The notes under the pieces: model-generated
What the model was told of the DNA's origin: nothing
The model's input: only the letters and a program-made list of their open reading frames with translations
Databases searched by the model: none
Program-made: the position numbers and the translations under genes
Shown: positions 10,019 through 19,879 of the stretch, piece by piece
Layout of the letters: every line of letters starts with the position of its first letter
How positions within the stretch are numbered: position 1 is the stretch's first letter
NCBI GenBank assembly: GCA_022828595.1
Contig: JAKGHH010000002.1
Span: forward strand, 73,628,383-73,692,382
Direction of reading: 5' to 3'
Length of the DNA stretch: 64,000 nucleotides
Origin: Nelumbo lutea
Lineage: Eukaryota; Streptophyta; Magnoliopsida; Proteales; Nelumbonaceae

Positions 10019-10805
10019 ACTGCCTTACAGAGCTGCTACAATCCACAACTAGGCACTTGCTGATTTTCGGTTTCACAGAGAACCAAGCACAAACATTGCA
10101 GCTGCAGTACTAGGTTGTATGACCTACACTGTGTAGGAGTCCACAGAATAATATACAAACTGCACTTGCAGTGACCTACAGTTTTACAACTTTAATGCAG
10201 CTTCTCAGCTGAAAAAAAAAAAAAAACTCAGTAGAAACAGCAATACGAGTGGTGGTTCACCACACCTAATCGGCTGATATCCACTTTCTAGGGTAGCCGA
10301 ATAGTCACTTAAGATTTAGGGTTCATCAACAGTCCCTTAGAGAGCTGAATAGAGCAACACACAATCGGAGGAAGGGGGACAGTCCCTACTCAGATTTTGA
10401 GACATTAACAGTCCATCGAAAGAGTGCAAGAAGAGAACCATAAACAGAAAAAATTCAGCTCAGTACCTAGGTCACCCGAACTGTGAATAGGCAGTACAAT
10501 CATGGACTCAAACTTCTCTTTAGGTCAGAACCCCCCTTTGTACATCTGGGATGGTTTTCTACAGTCTTCTTAGTCGAGAAACACCAGTTACCAGCACCTA
10601 AGGCTGAAGGATGAAGGAAAAACCCTTTTCTGCGCTAGGAAGTTGAACAATCAGCTTTCTTGTAGCAGATCCCTACTCGGTAGTGGAGACTAAACGCAGC
10701 ACTAGAGAATGCTTCCTCTTCCTTGTCTTCGAGCATCAGGACTATAGCTTCTACGCAACAGTGGAGAGAGACCTCAGCTGGTTGTTTCCAGGCCTGGATG
10801 GTCCT
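10019..10805 (-). other. Copia B untranslated leader
   Basis: Non-coding region between the primer-binding site and gag, nearly 790 bases, with a 14-base A run near 10211-10224. No repeat array like that of elements A and E is obvious. Confidence 0.6.
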
Positions 10806-10817
10806 GCTCTGATACTA
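10806..10817 (-). other. Primer-binding site, copia B
   Basis: Reads TAGTATCAGAGC, directly next to the LTR. It differs by one base (G to A at position 2) from the usual TGGTATCAGAGC match to initiator Met tRNA. Confidence 0.85.
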
Positions 10818-11035
10818 TGTTGAGCAGAAGAAGAAGGAGAAGAAGAAAGGAAAGAAGGAAGAAGGAAGAAGAAGAGGAGGCTACTAAGTTAAGGCCTCAA
10901 AAAGAACTACTTCAGTCAAGTGAAGCATTGTATTTATACTATACTGGTCGTACAACACAAGAGGTCTACAAAATTACAAAAATACCCCTACAGGAACTAA
11001 ACCTGTGTATAGTACATATAATACACCTATCAACA
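10818..11035 (-). repeat. 5' LTR of copia B (218 bp)
   Basis: Plus strand begins TGTTGAGCAGAAG and ends TATCAACA. It pairs with 5885-6088. Longer than its partner because of the GAA-rich tract. Confidence 0.92.
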
Positions 11036-11998
11036 GATACCCATGATTAGAATACAACATCCCTTTCCTAGACATACCTTCAAATAGGAAAATACTCTAT
11101 TCTTTGCTTTCATATGAGATGATTTAGGCTTGTGCATATATTGGCTAACCACACTCACAGCATATGATATATCTAGTCTCGTCAAACACAAGTCGATAAG
11201 GCGACTGACAAGCCTTTGATACACACCTTTGTCAGAAAGGACATCTCCACCATCAACTCCCAACTTATGATTGGGATCCATTGGAGTTTCAGCCGGTTTA
11301 CAATTTACCTCTTGAAGCAGATTAATGACATATTTCCTCTAAAAAATATAAATGCCCTTCTTTGACCATGCAACCTCAATCCCTAGGAAATACTAGAGAT
11401 TTCCAAGGTCCTTAATTTCAAATTCAGTAACAAGAAAAGACTTCGATTTAGAAATTCCAAAGATATCATCCCCTATGATAACAATATCATTGACATATAT
11501 TATCAACATAGTCACTTTTCTATTTGCTCTCCTAATAAACAAGAAATAGTCAACTTGAGATTGTGAGAAGTCAATTTTCAAGACAGCTTTTCTAAATCTA
11601 TCAAACCAAGCTCTAGGGGACTATTTAAGGCCAAAAAGGGATTTCTTCAAATGGAAAACCTTTCCTTCACTCCCAAGGATGTTCACTCTTGGAGGAAGTT
11701 CCATGTAAACTTCTTCCTTAAGGTATCCATTAAGGAAGGCATTCTTAACATCCATTTGATGCAAGGGCCAAGAATAATGGGCAGCAAGAAACATGATAAC
11801 TCAGATCGAATTCATCTTGGCTACTAGAGCAAAGGTTTCTTGGTAAACAATGTCATAAGACCAAGTGTACCCTTTTGCTACAAGTTGAACTTTATACCTT
11901 TCAATTGAGCCATCAATTTTATGCTTCACTATGTAAACCCACTTGCATCCAACAGGAACTTTGCCTTTTGGAAGAGAAACAATTTCCCATGTCTAGCC
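11036..11998 (-). pseudogene. Copia C RT and start of RNase H
   Basis: Middle of copia C, between the insertions of B and LINE F. Reading the minus strand downward from 11998: TWEIVSLPKGK and PVGCKWVYIVKHKIDGSIER open the RT; then, with frameshifts, the DV-K-AFLNG region near 11740 and a polymerase box YVNDIVIIG near 11490 (frame 11393-11581), where the first Asp of YVDD is Asn. The final frame (11030-11281) gives MDPNHKLGVDG, RLDISYAVSVVSQYMHKP and YLKVCLGKG, the start of RNase H, continued beyond B at 5884. Dead by catalytic change, frameshifts and two insertions. Confidence 0.87.
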
Positions 11999-12211
11999 TT
12001 TTTTTTATCCATAACAGCACTTTTATTAAAAGAAATAAGATACAACCAGAAAGGAGGGGTAAAATGTCTTAACCCTCCCTTTCAAACCCGAAAAACATAT
12101 TATAGAATAGCAAAAAACAAATTAGATCTTCCCACCCCTATTTAGCCAAGGAGTCAGCCATGGAGTTGGTACTCCTCTTAGCCCATTGAAACCTTATGGT
12201 CATGTTCTGAG

Positions 12212-12814
12212 TTAGTTGCTTGATTTTCTTTCATTTGAGAACTTCCACATGCTGGACTCTTCCATCTGCAACCATCTAACAGTCAGCTGGGAGTCAACTT
12301 CCACCAGTAACTTGCTAATATTCAACTGCTTAGCCCTTTTGACTCCTAAAACTACTAGGATGTCAGCTCTCAGAGAATCCCCCCAGCCTATACATCCTGA
12401 GAACATAGCAATAATTTGCCCTTCTTCGTTCCTGAAAATACCACCTATGCCTGAAGGGCCAGGATTTCCTTCACTACTACCATCAAAGTTCAATTTGATG
12501 AAACCCAAGTCTAGTGGAATCCAAACAGGTCTGATATCACTAGACATAGGAGTTGACCGAGCCACTTCTTCCCAGTTTCTAATGATATCTCCTACTGCAT
12601 AGGCTTCAAAAAGCTTCAAAGATTTGACCCAATGAGCCACCCTGACATATACAAGTTCTATGAGGGCTTCCCTGCTTTTCTCTTTTTCATGAAATAATTT
12701 TTTATTTCTTTCTTCCCAAACTGTCCAACAAACATCAGCTCTAGCGCATCTCCACAAAATTTTACCTCTCTTCTTTAGACCCCTCACTAGAGTGGAGCTA
12801 AACAAGTTTTGCAC
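12212..12814 (-). pseudogene. LINE F RNase H domain
   Basis: 200-residue frame. An inter-domain segment (VCWTVWEERNKKLFHEKEKS) leads to a plant LINE-type RNase H: IKLNFDGSSEGNPGPSGIGG holds the first catalytic Asp, SLRADILVVL the second acidic position (Asp where family members often have Glu), and LLVEVDSQLTVRWL the third. The domain is close to full length; the last 10 or so residues are frameshifted. It would degrade the RNA strand during target-primed reverse transcription. The 3' untranslated part follows to the oligo-A run near 12000. Confidence 0.88.
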
Positions 12815-13185
12815 ACTTGAAAGGGAGGGCCACCTGCAACCAAATAAAGAAAAGAACCAACACCAAATATCTCAAACAAAAGGGCAAGAGACAAGCAAGT
12901 GATAGCAGCTTTCACCATTCTTCTTACATAAGATGCACCAGTGTGGGGATAAACACCAATTAGGCCTTTTCTTTTGAAGTAGGTCACAATTGTTACACTT
13001 TTCTAGGATTGCTTTCCAACAAAAAGCACCTACCCTAGGAGGGATGGGGCTACCCCAAACTTCCCAAACTAGAAAAAAAGGCCCAGGTACCGGACTATAC
13101 TGTGTCAATGCTTTGAATGAGGAGCAGGAGAAGATACCTGAGGGAACAAGGTACCACACCCTGGAGTCCACAATGGAAGGTTCAA
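12815..13185 (-). pseudogene. LINE F RVT zinc-binding domain
   Basis: Frame 12872-13222 gives VWYLVPSGIFSCSSFKAL, then PPRVGAFCWKAIL and the zinc ligand cluster CILCKKNGESCYHLLVSC (C-x2-C ... H-x4-C). This is the domain between RT and RNase H in plant LINEs. It is joined to the RNase H through a frame change near 12870-12900 (second frame 12787-12987). About 13170-13205 the LINE gives way to copia D; residues before DSRVW may not be LINE. Confidence 0.85.
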
Positions 13186-13889
13186 GGACCACCTCAGGTA
13201 ATCCTAAGACCCCTTGGATCATAGACTTAGGTGCTTCTGATCACATGACCAACCTTTCCACTTTGTTTGTTTCATATGAATTGCTTCCTGGTCGTGACAA
13301 AATCACCTTAGTTGATGGCTCTCTTGCCTCTATTTCTAGCAAAGGAACTGTCAAGGCTACGGACTCCTTACTCCTATCTTCCACCCTTCATGTACCTAGG
13401 TTAAATACCAATTTTTTATCTCTAAGTAGCTTAACCAAGTCATTGAATTGTTGTGTAACATTTTTTCCTTCTCGTTGTGTTTTTCAGGATCTGGAGTCCC
13501 GGAAGGTGATTGGGAGTGGCCATGAAGCGAATGGAATATACTTGCTTGACACTCCTGGACAATGCCTAGATCATCCTAAGAATGCTGCCTTTGGTTCTAC
13601 CTCTTCAGAGTCTGTCAGTCGAATCATGTTGAGTCATTGTCATTTGGGTCATTTGCCTTTTTCTGCTTTAAGTCATCTATTTCCTGAACTGTTTAAGGGA
13701 ATCAGTGTGTCCAGTCTTAACTGTGAGTCGTGTCAGTTATCAAAGCATTGTAGAAACAATTACCCTTTGAGCAATAAAAGATCATCTTTTCCTTTTAATA
13801 TTGTGCACTCTGATGTGTGGGGGCCTTACCACTTATCTTCTATGGGGGGCTACAGATATTTCATCTTGTTTATTGATGATTTTTCTTGA
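13186..13889 (+). pseudogene. Copia D protease and integrase N-terminus
   Basis: Within the frame 12990-13889 the copia part begins near NPKTPWIIDLGASDHMT. The protease active-site D-S-G has become D-L-G (TTA, one C-to-T step from TCA). Then VDGSLASISSKGT, STLHVPRLNTNFLSLSSL and RCVFQDLESRK follow the family. The pre-integrase zinc finger is complete (H...H, then CESCQLSKHC), and the integrase starts with VHSDVWGP and FILFIDDFS. TGA at 13888-13890 ends the frame where the family has Arg (CGA), a C-to-T change at a CpG. The upstream residues of this frame are antisense LINE and not part of the protein. Confidence 0.87.
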
Positions 13890-13907
13890 TTCACTTGGAT
13901 ATACCTA

Positions 13908-14834
13908 ATGAAATCTCATGATGAAGTTCCAAGACTTGTGAGGCAATTTCATGAATTTGTTTTAACTCAGTTTGATACTAGAATTAATATTTTCATATCT
14001 GACAATGCAAAAGAGTATTTTGAGAAGAGTTTATCCTTTTATCTCTCTGACATGGGAGTTATTCATCAAAGTTCTTGTGTTAGAACCCCTGAACAGAATG
14101 GAGTTGCTGAAAGAAAAAATAGGTATATTGTTGAAGTTGCAAGGAGCCTTTTGTTTGCCTCACATGCTCCCACAAGATTTTGGGGTGATGTTGTTCTCAC
14201 TGCTACCTATCTCATAAACCGTATGCCATCCAGGGTTTTAGGGTTTAAATCCCCCTTTAGTCTTCTTCATCCAGATAAGAATATCTTACCTATTCCTCTT
14301 CGTGTGTTTGGTTGCACCTGTTATGTTCACATTCCAAGTGCCCAGAGACATAAGTTTGATCCAAAAGCCCACAAATGCATCTTCCTTGATTATTCCCCCA
14401 CACAAAAGGGTTATTGTTATTTTGATCCAAAGACTGGCACTCGGTATGTCTCAATGGATGTCACCTTTGATGAACTTTCTCTTTTTTATGGGTCCTCTCA
14501 GGAAGGACATTGTCAACAGGGGGAGAGTTTGTCACAAGTGTTTGCTCTTCCTCTCCCTGTCCCAATTGAGTCTCTTGATGAGCTTGTGTCCCCACCAAAT
14601 GAACCAAGGGAGGATCAGTCACTTCATTCTCCTTGTCCTAGTGCTCCTTTCTCTTTACCTCCTCGTCCTACCCACAATCCCAAGGTGTATCAAAGGCAAA
14701 GATCCAAGAATGAGCAGGTTGTTTCCCTTACAACAGATGAGCATCATACACTTCCAATCACAGATGAGACAACAGGTGTTGTTTCAACCTCTTTGGAACC
14801 ATCTTTCCCGGATCTTGATGTTCCCATTGCTTAG
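13908..14834 (+). pseudogene. Copia D integrase core and C-terminus
   Basis: 308-residue frame directly after the stop at 13888. It has FISDNAKEYFE (second catalytic Asp), TPEQNGVAERKNRYIVEVAR (third catalytic residue, Glu), ARSLLFASHAPTRFWGDVV and the LINRMPSRVL block, then the copia chromodomain-less tail (VFGCTCYVHIP, KCIFLDYSPTQKGYCYFDP) and a Ser/Pro-rich linker. It ends at DVPIA by frameshift; the expected continuation LRKGK-type segment is found in the next frame. All three integrase acidic residues survive, but the protein is split by the stop before it. Confidence 0.87.
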
Positions 14835-15478
14835 GAAAGGAAAACAGAAGCATAATGCACATTGCATTTCTAAACACCTTTCTTATGATCTACTTTCTCC
14901 TTCATACTTTGCCTATCTCTCTTCAGTTGCTTCCAACCCTATTCCTAGGTCTGTGTCAAAAGCTCTTGAGATTCCAGAATAGAGAGATGCCATGGAATCT
15001 GAAATGGTTGCCCTATACAAAAATGACACTTGGGAAGTGGTGGATTTGCCTGAAGGGAAGGATCCGGTTGGTTGCAAGTGGGTCTTTACCATTAAATACC
15101 GAGCTGATGGGACTATTGAGAGGTACAAGGCCAGACTGGTTGCCAAAGGCTACACACAGATGTATGGGATTGATTACTTGGAGACCTTTGCTCCTGTTGC
15201 TAGGATGACATCTGTGAGGGTTCTCTTTTCTTTGGCAGCTCACTTTGATTGGCCCCTTTATCCGTTCGATGTAAAGAATGTGTTTCTGAATGGTGACTTA
15301 CATGAGGAGGTCTATATGTCTCTCCCTCCAAGAATGTATGGAAGTGATATGCAAGAAAAGGTATGCAAATTGAAGAAATCTCTTTATGACCTCAAACAGT
15401 CTCTTATAGCATGGTTTGAGAAATTTAGAACACGCTAAATTTGGCTATACTTAGACACAGTCAGCTCATACTCTTTTT
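14835..15478 (+). pseudogene. Copia D linker and RT first part
   Basis: The linker continues in another frame (KHLSYDLLSPSYFAYLSSVA, to 14980), then TAG replaces Trp of the usual P-x-W-RDAM motif (a G-to-A change). RT runs in frame 14992-15438: MESEMVALYKNDTWEVVDLP, PVGCKWVFTIKYRADGTIER, VAKGYTQMYGIDYLETFAPV, DVKNVFLNGDLHEEVYM and KLKKSLYDLKQ. A frameshift near 15435 separates it from the polymerase box downstream. Confidence 0.86.
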
Positions 15479-16472
15479 GTGAAGAGAAGTGAATCTCTGT
15501 CAGTATATCTCATTGTGTATGTTGATGACATTGTTGTGACTGATAATGATGCCTCAGGAATTCGTGCTCTTAAATCTTTCCTTCGTACAGATATTGAGAT
15601 TAAGGATCTAGGGGAGTTGAGATTCTTCCTTGGCATAGAAGTTGCTAGATCCAAGGATGGGATTCTTATCTCCCAAAGGAAGTATGTCCTTGACTTGCTC
15701 TCTAAAACTGGGAAGATGGGTGCTAGACCAGCTGCAACTCCTATTGATATGAGTCACAAACTTTCCGCTACAGATGGAACATTGTTGGAAGATAAAGGGG
15801 TCTTTCAAAGACTTCTTGGGAAGCTCCTGTACCTATGCATGACTCGGCTAGATATTGCATATGTTGTTAGTTGTATTAGCCAATTCATGCATGCTCCTCG
15901 AGACACTCATATGGCAGCTGAAGAACGAATTTTGTGTTATTTGAAAGGCTCTCCAGGAAAAGGGGTTTCGTATACCAAGCATGGACATCTGAAACTTGAA
16001 GCTATACTGATGCTGACTGGGCTGGAAATATTGATGACAGAAGATCTACTTCAGGGTATTGCAGTCTGGTGGTTGGTAATGTTGTCTCTTGGAGGAGCAA
16101 GAAACAATCAGTTGTGGCCCGATCCTCAGCAGAAGCAGAATATAGGGCCATGGCACATGGAGTCTCTAAACTATTGTGGCTAAGGTCATTGATGGAAGAA
16201 CTTGGGATTGATTATGACAAGCCAATTATGTTGTACTGTGATAATCAGGCTGCCATCAACATTGCCCACAACCCCGTAGAACATGATAGAACTAAACATA
16301 TTGAGGTTGATAGACACTTTATTGGAGAAAGAGTCTCTTCGGGTGAAGTGTGTCTTCCATTCATTACTTCTGAAGGACAATTGGCAGATTTTCTCACCAA
16401 GGGTATTCCCAAGGCAAGGCTTCAGCATGACACTGGCAAGCTGGGCATGATTAACATCTATGCTCAGCTTGA
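15479..16472 (+). pseudogene. Copia D RT second part and RNase H
   Basis: Frame 15479-16183 begins with the polymerase box IVYVDDIVVTDND (YVDD intact), then EIKDLGELRFFLGIEVARSK and the RT connection LCMTRLDIAYVVSCISQFM. A one-base loss near 16010 shifts the YTDADW region out of frame. Frame 16069-16509 recovers RNase H: SWRSKKQSVVARSSAEAEYR, YCDNQAAINIAHNPVEHDRT, GQLADFLTKGIPK and GKLGMINIYAQLEG at the C-terminus, next to the polypurine tract. Confidence 0.88.
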
Positions 16473-16479
16473 GGGGGAG
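16469..16479 (+). other. Polypurine tract of copia D
   Basis: TTGAGGGGGAG immediately before TGTAGAGAAG, the LTR start. Typical plus-strand primer site of copia elements. Confidence 0.8.
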
Positions 16480-16777
16480 TGTAGAGAAGATGGGCCGAAT
16501 GGCGCATAGGCTGTTATTCTATGTTATATTTATGTTCTTCTCTGTAATGGGCCTTATTTTGGGCCCATACTCTTCTATACTCAGTTTTTTTTTAATTTCT
16601 TGTCCAACCAAGGGCCTCTCTTGTAATTACTCAAAGATCAACTTAATAAAAGTGTATTAGAGTGTTAGAGGGAGGTTTAAGTTCGAACCTCTCATCCTCT
16701 AACCCTCCTTGTCGTAGCTCTCTCTCTCTTAGCATCTCTAATCTTCTCTTGTTTGTTCTTTCTGGTTTTCTTGCACA
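16480..16777 (+). repeat. 3' LTR of copia D (about 298 bp)
   Basis: Starts TGTAGAGAAG after the polypurine tract. The end is placed at ...TTGCACA (16777), where minus-strand LINE F coding resumes; without the 5' LTR this bound is approximate. It contains an imperfect hairpin, gttagaggga ... tcctctaac (about 16664-16702), with a tRNA T-arm-like gttcgaacc inside. Confidence 0.65.
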
Positions 16778-16938
16778 GTCCCATACTTCAAGGGCTGTTT
16801 TTCATCTTGCTCCTTTGTCTCACCTTATTGCTCTCTTCAATGAACCTTATCACATTGAAATCCCCTCCCACACACCACGGCCCCTCTCACAGACCTCTAA
16901 TATCTCCCAGTTCCTCCCAAAGCTCCTTCCTTTGTTTG
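16778..16938 (-). pseudogene. LINE F endonuclease, second piece
   Basis: Minus strand reading downward from 16937: KQRKELWEELGDIRGL, then EGPWCVGGDFNVIRF and EESNKV. GDFNVI is a conserved block of the apurinic-type endonuclease of LINEs, which nicks the target DNA. It continues the frame found at 22464-22600, across copia E. One stop (TGA for Trp, G-to-A) is visible. The sequence becomes unrecognisable towards 16790, next to the copia D LTR. Confidence 0.8.
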
Positions 16939-17217
16939 TGTTTCGACTGTTGCTACAGTAGTCCGAACAAGAAGAGGAGAAGAAGAAGAAGAAGAAGAAG
17001 AAGAAGAAGAGAAGAAGAAGAAGGGTCTGTCAAAAATCTGATGGTTAACCCATTCAGTCAACCCCCTTAATCTATATTAGATTCTAATCATAGTTACAAA
17101 GACAAAAATGACCTTACTTAAGTGTGGGGCAGAGTAACTCTAATAACACTGCCACATAAGCAAGTTACTTAATAAACAGAAGAAGACTAAACTACCCCTA
17201 TTCGACACATCTTAACA
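16939..17217 (-). repeat. 3' LTR of copia E (279 bp)
   Basis: Plus strand TGTTTCGACTG to CATCTTAACA. On the minus strand it starts right after the polypurine tract. Three of its differences from the partner LTR are CA here against CG there. Confidence 0.93.
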
Positions 17218-17229
17218 CTTCCCCTCAAG
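17218..17229 (-). other. Polypurine tract of copia E
   Basis: Reads CTTGAGGGGAAG on the minus strand, adjacent to the LTR start TGTTAAGATG. Overlaps the last codons of pol. Confidence 0.82.
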
Positions 17230-19510
17230 CTGGAGAATATATGTCATATAATCCCAACTTGTTACATAGATAGCTCACTTTCCCTGAGCTTAGAGCTTTT
17301 GTAAGCAAATCTGCCCACTGGTCATTGGAGCCCACATGTTCTGTATTTATCTCCCTGGCAAGAACCTTCTCTCTCACAAAGTGGCAATCAACCTCTATGT
17401 GCTTTGTTCTCTCATGAAAGATAGGATTGGATGAGATATGTAGTGCAGCTTGGTTGTCACAGTACAATTTCATAGGTTTATCCATGTGAAATCCAATTTC
17501 TTGTAGGAGATTCCTCAGCCACACTAATTCACAGGTAGTGTGAGCCATGACCCTATATTCGGCTTCAGCACTGCTTCTGGCTACAACCGTCTGCTTTTTA
17601 CTCTTCCATGTCACAAGATTTCCTCCCAGAAATGTGCAATAGCTTGTAGTAGATCTCCTGTCACTCACTGAGCCTGCCCAGTCTGCATCTGTATACCCAA
17701 CTACTTCAAGTTTTCCTCTTGGTTTATACAATAGCCCACAGCCTGGAGCTCCTTTCAGATACCTCACAATTCTAAGGACTGCATCCCAATGAGGTATACG
17801 AGGGTTCTGCATGAATTGGCTCACCACACTGACTGCAAAGGAGATGTCGGGTCTCGTGATAGTCAGATAGTTCAGCTTTCCCACTAGTTGTCTATACCTT
17901 CTAGGATCTTCAAATACTTCTCCTGTATCACTGCTCAACTTAACATTTGGTTCCATAGGGGTCTCAGCCGGCTTTGCACCTAACAGTCCTGTTTCTTCCA
18001 ATAGATCAAGAACATATTTCCTTTGGCACAGATTCACACCTTGTTTTGACCTGGCAACCTCGATTCCCAAGAAATACTTTAATGTTCCAAGGTCGTTTGT
18101 TTGAAAATGATTTTGCAGAAATACCTTTAGTTTGCCAATCCCCAATTTATCACTACCAGTGATGACAATATCATCCACATAGACGACTAATAAAATCTTC
18201 CCAGCTTCTGAGTCATAGCTGAACACTGAGTGATCAACCTGGCATTGCTTCATTCCAAAACTCTTCACCACTTTGCTGAACTTCCCAAACCAAGCACGTG
18301 GAGATTGCTTCAACCCATAAATTGCTTTCTTCAGCCTGCACACCTTATCACCCTCCCCCTGAGCAACAAACCCAGGTGGTTGCTCCATATATACCTCCTC
18401 CACTAGATCACCATGGAGGAAGGCATTCTTTATGTCAAGTTGAAGGAGAGGCCAATCATACATAACTGCCAAGGAAATTAGGACACGAACGGAACCAATT
18501 TTAGCCACCGGAGAGAATGTCTCCATATAGTCCACACCATACACATGTGAGTAACCTTTAGCAACAAGTCTGGCCTTCAGACGCTCCACACTACCATCTG
18601 GCAAGTATTTCACAGTATACACCCATTTACAGCCCACAGCATGCTTCCCAGGTGGAAGAGTAGAAAGTTCCCACGTTTGAGTATGTTGAAGGGCAGAAAG
18701 TTCCTCCTCCATTGTCCGCCGCCATCCAAGTGAACTAAGAGCTTCTTGAACATTGTTAGGTAGGGAAATAGAAGACAAAAGTGAAACAAACTGATGATGT
18801 GAGGTAGAAAGACGAGATAATGAAACAAAATTGGGAATGGGATGGAGTGTGGAACTATGTTTACCTTTCCGTAAGGCAATGGGTAGGTCAAGATCTGAAG
18901 GTTCAGCAATAAGAGCCATGAGAGGATACGCAGATGAGGTAGAAGCAGGAGAAGGGGCCGGTGTCATTTGACGTGTATACACTCGTCGGATCGGTGGTCG
19001 TTCAGTGGTGACCTGCACTGGATGAGGAGATGAGTCTACTCCAACAACAGCCTCTGGAACTGAATCACTGACAGGAAGAGGAAGAGGAGGTAAGGGTGAG
19101 GACAAGGGTGCTTCATGACTGGAGAAGAAGGGGACAAACTCAAAAAATGTGACATCAGGGCAGACATAGCACTTTCGGGCAAGAGGATTATAACACTTGT
19201 ACCCTTTTTGAGTCTGAGAGTAGCCAAGGAAGACACATTTAATTGAGCGTGCATCTAGCTTGTCTATTCCAGGACTCAGATTATGAACAAAGCACACACA
19301 ACCAAAGACACGAGGAGTTAATGGAAACGGAGATAAAGTGGGAAACAAGATGGAGAAGGGGGACCGACCATGAAGAATAAAAGAAGGCATCCGATTAATG
19401 AGAAAACATGCAGTGAGTACAGCATCACTCCAAAACCGTTTAGGAACATGCATGTGGTGAAGCATAGACCGAGCAATTTCAAGAAGATGACGATTCTTCC
19501 GTTCATCCAC
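17225..19510 (-). pseudogene. Copia E integrase end, RT and RNase H (761 aa)
   Basis: The longest open frame in the window. It begins inside integrase: DERKNRHLLEIARSM holds the third catalytic residue (Glu), then RFWSDAVLTACFLINRMPS and the tail VFGCVCFVHNL. After a Ser/Pro-rich linker, RT runs from about residue 260 (WRRTMEEELSALQHTQTWEL, HAVGCKWVYTVKYLPDG, DIKNAFLHGDLVEEVYMEQP, LKKAIYGLKQSPRAWF, VVYVDDIVITG). RNase H follows with GYTDADWAGSVSDRR, SSAEAEYRVMAHTTCE, CDNQAALHISSNPIFHERTK and LCNKLGLYDIYSPA at the end. RT and RNase H motifs are all intact. The natural start is lost because TAA at about 19573 cuts the integrase; the Met at 19510 is not the real start. Confidence 0.92.
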
Positions 19511-19570
19511 CCCATTTTGTTGAGGGGTGAAAGCACACGAGGTCTGATGAATAATGCCATGCTGTTCTAA

Positions 19571-19831
19571 TTACTGTTGAAATGCAGTAAGAAAGTATTC
19601 ACGACCATTATTTGAACGGAGAACTTTGATTGGAACACCAAATTGTGTGCATATTTCAGCATGGAATTTTTGAAAAATGGAAAATAATTCACTTCTTTCT
19701 TTCATTAAGTAAATCCATGTCATTCTTGAACAATCATCAATAAAGGAGACAAAATACTTGTACCCATTATAAGACTCTATTTTGATCGGACCCCAAACAT
19801 CTGAGTGAACCAAAGAAAAAGGACTCAACAT
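19571..19831 (-). pseudogene. Copia E integrase, first part
   Basis: 86-residue frame with SLVHSDVWGPIKIESYNGYK (first catalytic Asp) and FIDDCSRMTWIYLMKERSEL. The second catalytic Asp motif reads LRSNNGREYF: Asp has become Asn (G-to-A). The frame ends in a stop where the family continues toward the QHGI-HQTSC segment, which is found just beyond. Integrase would insert the DNA copy into the genome. Here it is dead by both the substitution and the stop. Confidence 0.88.
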
Positions 19832-19879
19832 ACAACTCTCAACTCTTGGACTGAAGGACCCACGACGGTGTTTACCAAA

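Larger units (their letters stand above)
5885..11035 (-). mobile_element. Copia element B, both LTRs, inserted in copia C
   Basis: Complete-length but defective Ty1/copia element of about 5.15 kb on the minus strand: 5' LTR (10818-11035), primer-binding site, leader, gag, protease, integrase, RT, RNase H, polypurine tract and 3' LTR (5885-6088). It lies inside the RNase H codons of copia C: the host reads ...CATGGGTATC upstream (11036-11048) and ...CTAAAGGTAGAGG downstream (below 5884), which rejoin as HGYLKVEA. The target duplication is blurred: gtatc on one side, gctct on the other. Related copies lie at 1711-2765, 26399-28941 and 54840-59850. Confidence 0.92.
13186..16777 (+). mobile_element. 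Copia element D, 5'-truncated, inside LINE F
   Basis: Plus-strand copia with protease, integrase, RT, RNase H, polypurine tract and a 3' LTR. The 5' LTR, leader and gag are missing. Left flank is the LINE F zinc-binding domain and right flank the LINE F endonuclease, both on the minus strand, so D was inserted in LINE F and one deletion later took D's 5' half plus the LINE RT. The breakpoint lies at about 13170-13205 and cannot be fixed more closely by eye. Related to copia C by RNase H similarity (RSSAEAEYRAMAHGVSKLLW). Confidence 0.88.

Noticed and set aside
12990..13200. N-terminal 70 residues of the frame 12990-13889 as a fused gene
   Set aside because: This part is antisense LINE zinc-binding sequence; the fusion is a by-product of the deletion join.
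14302..14982. 226-residue plus-strand frame overlapping copia D integrase
   Set aside because: Only its last 50 or so residues (the linker after 14835) are copia protein; the rest is an alternative frame of the integrase.
16664..16702. tRNA-like T-arm (gttcgaacc) with a stem
   Set aside because: No D-arm, anticodon arm or acceptor at the right spacing; it lies inside an LTR.
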